A stretch of 26,154 bases of DNA from Metaruminococcus_A sp964607135. Its GTDB lineage: Bacteria; Bacillota; Clostridia; Oscillospirales; Ruminococcaceae. The position numbers were made by a program, and so were the translations under genes. The stretch covers positions 1 to 26,154 of the forward strand of contig CAZSIV010000033.1 of assembly GCA_964607135.1 (NCBI GenBank), read 5' to 3'. Shown here piece by piece: positions 22,291-26,154 of this stretch (position 1 is its first letter; each line of letters opens with the position of its first letter). Below the pieces are notes generated by a model. It was not told where the DNA came from. It ran no database searches and saw only the letters and a program-made list of their open reading frames with translations.

Positions 22291-23751
22291 TCACACAAGC
22301 GGCATCTGGTATGAAAATCCGCTTTGAAGTTCATACAGTTCCGACAGGTTCAACAATGTCTGTTCTGAAAATTTCGGCCCGATCAACTGCATACCGACGG
22401 GGAGCCCTTTAGAATCCTTACCGCAGGGAAGGCTGATGGCAGGAAGTCCAGCGATGTTGACAGTGACGGTGCAGGCATCGCTTAAGTACATTTTAAGGGG
22501 GTCTCCGATGTTTTCTCCGATTTTAAAGGCAGTCACCGGAGAAGTCGGCGTTAGGATCACATCGCATTCTTTAAACGATTCATCAAATTCAGACATAATT
22601 TGCTTTTGCAGCTTTTTTGCCTTTTTATAGTAGGCGTCGTAATATCCTGAGCTCAATACGAAGGTTCCCAGCATAATCCGGCGTTTTACCTCGTCTCCAA
22701 ACCCTTCGCTCCGTGTTTTTTCGTACATATCGACCAGACCGTCGTATTCTGGTGTACGATAACCGTATTTTACACCGTCAAACCGCGCAAGATTAGAAGA
22801 AGCCTCGGCCGAGGCGATAATGTAATAGGCGTTTAAAGCGTACGGCGTGCTCGGCAGTGAAATTTCTTTAAACTTTACACCGGCCTTTGTCAAACAGCGG
22901 ACGGCTTTATCCACTTTTTCACTGACCTGTGGGTCGGTTCCGTCGAAGTATTCCTTTGGCAGGCCAACCGTCAGCCCTTTTGCCGTTTCAGCTGAAAGCG
23001 CTGCCAAAAAATCGGGATAGTCTCGATAAGCGGAGGTGGCGTCGTAATCATCCTGCCCGCAGATAACGCTGTAAAGCATGGCAATATCTTTGGTAGAGCG
23101 CCCGAACGGGCCGATCTGATCCAACGAAGACGCAAAAGCCACCAGCCCAAACCGCGACACACTTCCATAGGTCGGCTTCAGGCCAAATACTCCGCAAAGG
23201 GATGCAGGCTGGCGGATCGATCCGCCGGTATCCGAGCCGAGGGAAAGGACGCATTCCCCTGCCGCTACAGCGCTTGCACTCCCGCCCGAAGAGCCACCCG
23301 GCACCCGCTCTAAATCGTGTGGATTTTTTGTCTTCTTGAAGTAAGAGGTTTCGGTGGAAGAACCCATAGCAAATTCGTCCATGTTGGTTTTTCCCGTCAT
23401 TACGACGTCGTTTTCCGACAGCTTTTTCATAACAGTGGCGTCATACGGCGGTATAAAGTTCTCGAGCATCCGCGAAGCACAGCTTGTCCGCACACCGCGG
23501 GTACAGATATTGTCTTTGATGCCAACCGGGATTCCGGCAAGCCTTGACAGTGTTTCACCGGCGGCGCGTTTTTCGTCTACCTCTGCTGCTTTTTTCAATG
23601 CTTCTTCTTCGGTCAGCGTGAGATATGACCCCGTCTTTTCCTCAACCTGCTCGATCCGTTGGAAGACGTCTTTCACGACTTCAACGCTCGAAACCGTCTT
23701 TTTTGCAAGCATATTGGACAGATCATAGGCTGTTTGATCAAATAACGGCAT
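22291..23751 (-). CDS. gatA: Asp-tRNA(Asn)/Glu-tRNA(Gln) amidotransferase subunit A
   Basis: Glutaminase subunit that releases ammonia for transamidation; 486 residues, the usual length. It belongs to the amidase-signature family. The catalytic triad is K79 (GIPVGIKDN), S154 (PGGSSGGSAS) and S178 (SDTGGSIRQPAS), at the same positions as in the Staphylococcus enzyme. The ATG follows GGAGGG. The gene lies 15 nt after gatC and 14 nt before gatB, one transcript on the minus strand. Confidence 0.97.
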   Translation of the reverse strand: MPLFDQTAYDLSNMLAKKTVSSVEVVKDVFQRIEQVEEKTGSYLTLTEEEALKKAAEVDEKRAAGETLSRLAGIPVGIKDNICTRGVRTSCASRMLENFIPPYDATVMKKLSENDVVMTGKTNMDEFAMGSSTETSYFKKTKNPHDLERVPGGSSGGSASAVAAGECVLSLGSDTGGSIRQPASLCGVFGLKPTYGSVSRFGLVAFASSLDQIGPFGRSTKDIAMLYSVICGQDDYDATSAYRDYPDFLAALSAETAKGLTVGLPKEYFDGTDPQVSEKVDKAVRCLTKAGVKFKEISLPSTPYALNAYYIIASAEASSNLARFDGVKYGYRTPEYDGLVDMYEKTRSEGFGDEVKRRIMLGTFVLSSGYYDAYYKKAKKLQKQIMSEFDESFKECDVILTPTSPVTAFKIGENIGDPLKMYLSDACTVTVNIAGLPAISLPCGKDSKGLPVGMQLIGPKFSEQTLLNLSELYELQSGFSYQMPLV

Positions 23752-23766
23752 ATCGATTATCCCTCC

Positions 23767-24036
23767 TTATTCCACAACTTTTGGCACCACAACACAGCCT
23801 GCCTGTGTCTGCGGCGCGTTTTTCAGGATATCCTCCCGGCGGTATGGATGGTCGACCACATCTTTTCGAAGCTTCATCGGATTAGAGGGATCGATCAGCG
23901 CGCCGGATGCATCCAACTGCGGCAAGTTTTCGATCATCTGGATGATTGCCTGCATCTCCTTTTCGAATTTTTCGACCTCATCGTCGCTAACTTTCAGCCT
24001 CGAAAGCTTGGCGATATGCTTGATGTCAATTTTCAT
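23767..24036 (-). CDS. gatC: Asp-tRNA(Asn)/Glu-tRNA(Gln) amidotransferase subunit C
   Basis: Small subunit that clamps GatA and GatB together; 89 residues. The family pattern is clear: IDIKHIAKLSRLKVSDDEVE, then a helix to IIQMIENLPQLD, and the conserved LRKDVVDHPYRREDIL before the C-terminus. The ATG follows AGGAGG. It starts 22 nt after the ligA stop and precedes gatA. Confidence 0.95.
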   Translation of the reverse strand: MKIDIKHIAKLSRLKVSDDEVEKFEKEMQAIIQMIENLPQLDASGALIDPSNPMKLRKDVVDHPYRREDILKNAPQTQAGCVVVPKVVE

Positions 24037-24058
24037 ATCGATTGATCCTCCTGCATTT

Positions 24059-26077
24059 TTACTTTATTTCCAACATTTTTTGCAGCTCTTCTTCTGACAG
24101 CAGCGCAATCCCAAGCTGCTGCGCTTTCGTCAATTTACTGCCGGCATCTTCCCCGGCAACAACATAATCGGTTTTAGAAGAAACACTGGAAGAAACTTTT
24201 CCCCCTGCCGCTTCGATCTTTTTTTTCGCTTCGTTCCGGGTCATCGTCGACAGAGTGCCGGTCAGGACGAATGTTTTACCGGTCAACATACTGTTTTCCG
24301 GCTGTTCCGCCACATCTTCGGTCAGATTCAGGCCGGCTGTTCGGAATCGCTCGATCAAATGCAGCGTCTCCGGCATAGCAAAAAATTCAAAGGTGTTTTT
24401 GGCCATCACCTCGCCAAAACCATCGATCGCTGCGATTTCTTCCTTGGAAGCTCTAAGCAGCCGATCGATATCGGGAAAGCGCTGGCAAAGCAGCTGTGCC
24501 GCCCGTTCCCCGATGTTCCGGATTCCAAGGCCAAATACAAACTGAGATAACTGATTTTTTTTCGACTGTTCCAAGGCATTGAGCAGATTATCCGCCGATT
24601 TTTCCCCCATCCGCTCCATTCCGACTAGCTGCTCACGGGTAAGCAAATAGAGGTCGGCCGGTGACTTAACATATCCTTTCTCCGTTAAGGCTTCCAACAG
24701 CGCCGGCCCTAAGCCGTCGATATTCATTGCACTGCGCGATACGAAATGGATCAGGTTCCGCAGCAAAGTTGCCGGACACTCCGAGTTAGGGCATCGAACA
24801 ACCGCCTCGTCCTCTTCACGGACTGTATGAGCGCCGCAGACGGGGCAGGTTTCAGGTAAAAAATAGGGACTGCTCCCCTCTTCATGGGAAACCGAAGCGA
24901 CAACTTCGGGAATGATATCCCCAGCCTTTCGGACGATGATCCGGTCTCCAATTCGGATATCCTTTTCTGTAATATAGTCCTGGTTGTGGAGCACCGCGCG
25001 GCCTACTGTAGTCCCTGCAAGCTGAACCGGCTCAAAAACCGCGGTCGGTGTAAGCGCACCGGTGCGCCCCACCTTTACTTCAATTTCCAGCAGCTTTGTC
25101 TGCTTTTCTTCCGGAGGATATTTAAAAGCAACCGCCCACTTCGGGAATTTACTGGTTTCTCCAAGCAGCTCTCGGTCTGAAAAGGAATTGACCTTTACAA
25201 CTGCGCCGTCGATATCAAACTCATAAGAATTGCGATGCTCGCCGATCTGATCGATCTCATTTACCACATCTTGAATGGAAGAAAACAAGTGATAGGACGG
25301 GATCACCTTAAATCCCAATTCCTTTAAATAATCCAAAGAATCTTTATGATTTAGAATCGGACGTGTTTCCCCTTCAATCTGCTGAATGTTGAAAACAAAG
25401 ATATCCAGCTTTCGGGTTTGCGTGATCTGAGGATCTTTCTGTCTGAGTGAACCCGCTGCGGCATTGCGTGGATTTTTAAATGGTGTTTCCTCATTCAGTT
25501 CCTGCTGCTCAACCAGCTTCTCAAAGCTATTGTGCGGCATAAAGACCTCTCCTCGAACCTCCAGATGACGAACCGCCTCTTTCAGCTTTAACGGGATGCT
25601 CCGAATGGTACGCAGATTCAGGGTGACGTCTTCTCCAATATCGCCGTCTCCGCGGGTGGAGCCACGTGTAAAGACGCCATTTTCATACTCCAGCGAAACA
25701 GAAAGACCGTCGATCTTCGGCTCTACGACATATTCGGGGGCAGCTAGGGTTTCTCTTACACGGGTGTCGAAGTCATAGACATCCTGTTTGTTGAACACGT
25801 CCTGGAGGCTGCCCATCCGAACGATATGGCGTACCTTGGTGAAATCGTTGTAGACCGCTCCTCCCTCTCCGCTTGGGGCTACCCGCATTGTCGGCGAGTC
25901 TGCTGTAATCCACTCCGGATGCTTTTCTTCCAGCTGTTTTAACTCCAGCATCAGCATATCATATTCATAGTCGCTGATTTCAGGGTCATCCAAAACATAA
26001 TAACGATTTCCGTGATAGTGTAAAAGCTCGCGGAGCGCATCGATGCGCTCCCGATCCGAACGAGCGATAGAATTCAT
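24059..26077 (-). CDS. ligA: NAD-dependent DNA ligase LigA
   Basis: Replicative DNA ligase using NAD as the AMP donor; 672 residues, complete. The active-site lysine is K121 in EPKIDGLS. An NAD-binding domain Ia forms the first 70 residues. After the OB fold a zinc finger holds four cysteines (CPVC and CPNSEC) near 410-435. Helix-hairpin-helix repeats follow, and a BRCT domain starts near 595 (GKTFVLTGTLSTMTRNEAKK). The ATG follows CGGAGG. It heads the ligA-gatC-gatA-gatB transcript; in many Clostridia it lies beside pcrA, which would be outside the window. The 77 bases upstream show no convincing promoter. Confidence 0.97.
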   Translation of the reverse strand: MNSIARSDRERIDALRELLHYHGNRYYVLDDPEISDYEYDMLMLELKQLEEKHPEWITADSPTMRVAPSGEGGAVYNDFTKVRHIVRMGSLQDVFNKQDVYDFDTRVRETLAAPEYVVEPKIDGLSVSLEYENGVFTRGSTRGDGDIGEDVTLNLRTIRSIPLKLKEAVRHLEVRGEVFMPHNSFEKLVEQQELNEETPFKNPRNAAAGSLRQKDPQITQTRKLDIFVFNIQQIEGETRPILNHKDSLDYLKELGFKVIPSYHLFSSIQDVVNEIDQIGEHRNSYEFDIDGAVVKVNSFSDRELLGETSKFPKWAVAFKYPPEEKQTKLLEIEVKVGRTGALTPTAVFEPVQLAGTTVGRAVLHNQDYITEKDIRIGDRIIVRKAGDIIPEVVASVSHEEGSSPYFLPETCPVCGAHTVREEDEAVVRCPNSECPATLLRNLIHFVSRSAMNIDGLGPALLEALTEKGYVKSPADLYLLTREQLVGMERMGEKSADNLLNALEQSKKNQLSQFVFGLGIRNIGERAAQLLCQRFPDIDRLLRASKEEIAAIDGFGEVMAKNTFEFFAMPETLHLIERFRTAGLNLTEDVAEQPENSMLTGKTFVLTGTLSTMTRNEAKKKIEAAGGKVSSSVSSKTDYVVAGEDAGSKLTKAQQLGIALLSEEELQKMLEIK

Positions 26078-26154
26078 AAAAAGCCTCCGAATTTTTATTT
26101 TCGTACTGTAAAGTTAAATGAAAGTTGAAGACCCGTCAGCCTAGATGGTACAAT

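Overview
The window is a stretch of the chromosome of a spore-forming, low-to-moderate GC Firmicute of class Clostridia, most like the Oscillospiraceae/Ruminococcaceae group. Three things point there: sporulation genes (ylbJ-like, yqfC, yqfD, yunB), the CtsR-McsA-McsB-ClpC heat-shock operon, and the gene order yqfC-yqfD-phoH-ybeY-dgkA-era-recO. Identifications rest on reading protein motifs and gene order; no database search was possible.

Layout. (1) 102-2842, minus strand: a ylbJ/spoVV-like membrane gene, a small four-cysteine protein, mini-ribonuclease III and a YitT-family membrane protein. (2) 3031-12093, plus strand: yqfC-yqfD, then phoH with its own promoter. After a 459-bp AT-rich gap come ybeY-dgkA-era, a tiny YqzL-like ORF, recO, mutS2 and yunB. 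(3) 12194-13673, minus strand: an aldo/keto reductase with a ferredoxin-like tail, a decayed tandem repeat, and a 48-residue Cys/Gly-rich mini-protein. (4) 14048-18541, plus strand: ctsR-mcsA-mcsB-clpC behind a promoter bracketed by two full CtsR operators. (5) 18656-20794: a divergent pair, a XerC-like tyrosine recombinase (minus) and a second aldo/keto reductase (plus). (6) 20834-26077, minus strand: ligA-gatC-gatA-gatB.

How the genes work together. CtsR represses its own operon. McsB, activated by McsA, phosphorylates arginines and so marks proteins for ClpC, which feeds the ClpP protease. GatCAB makes Gln-tRNA(Gln) and/or Asn-tRNA(Asn) by transamidation. MrnC, YbeY, Era and PhoH belong to rRNA maturation and RNA metabolism. 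RecO, MutS2, LigA and the recombinase act on DNA. YlbJ, YqfC, YqfD and YunB are mother-cell sporulation functions. Convergent genes are separated by strong, nearly symmetrical hairpins that can serve both strands.

I see no rRNA, tRNA, CRISPR array, insertion sequence or prophage. Nothing here is clearly a new multi-gene system. The items most worth a second look are the Cys/Gly-rich mini-protein, the decayed tandem repeat beside it, the palindrome at the recombinase start, the YqzL-like ORF that runs into recO, and the unexplained AT-rich gap between phoH and ybeY.
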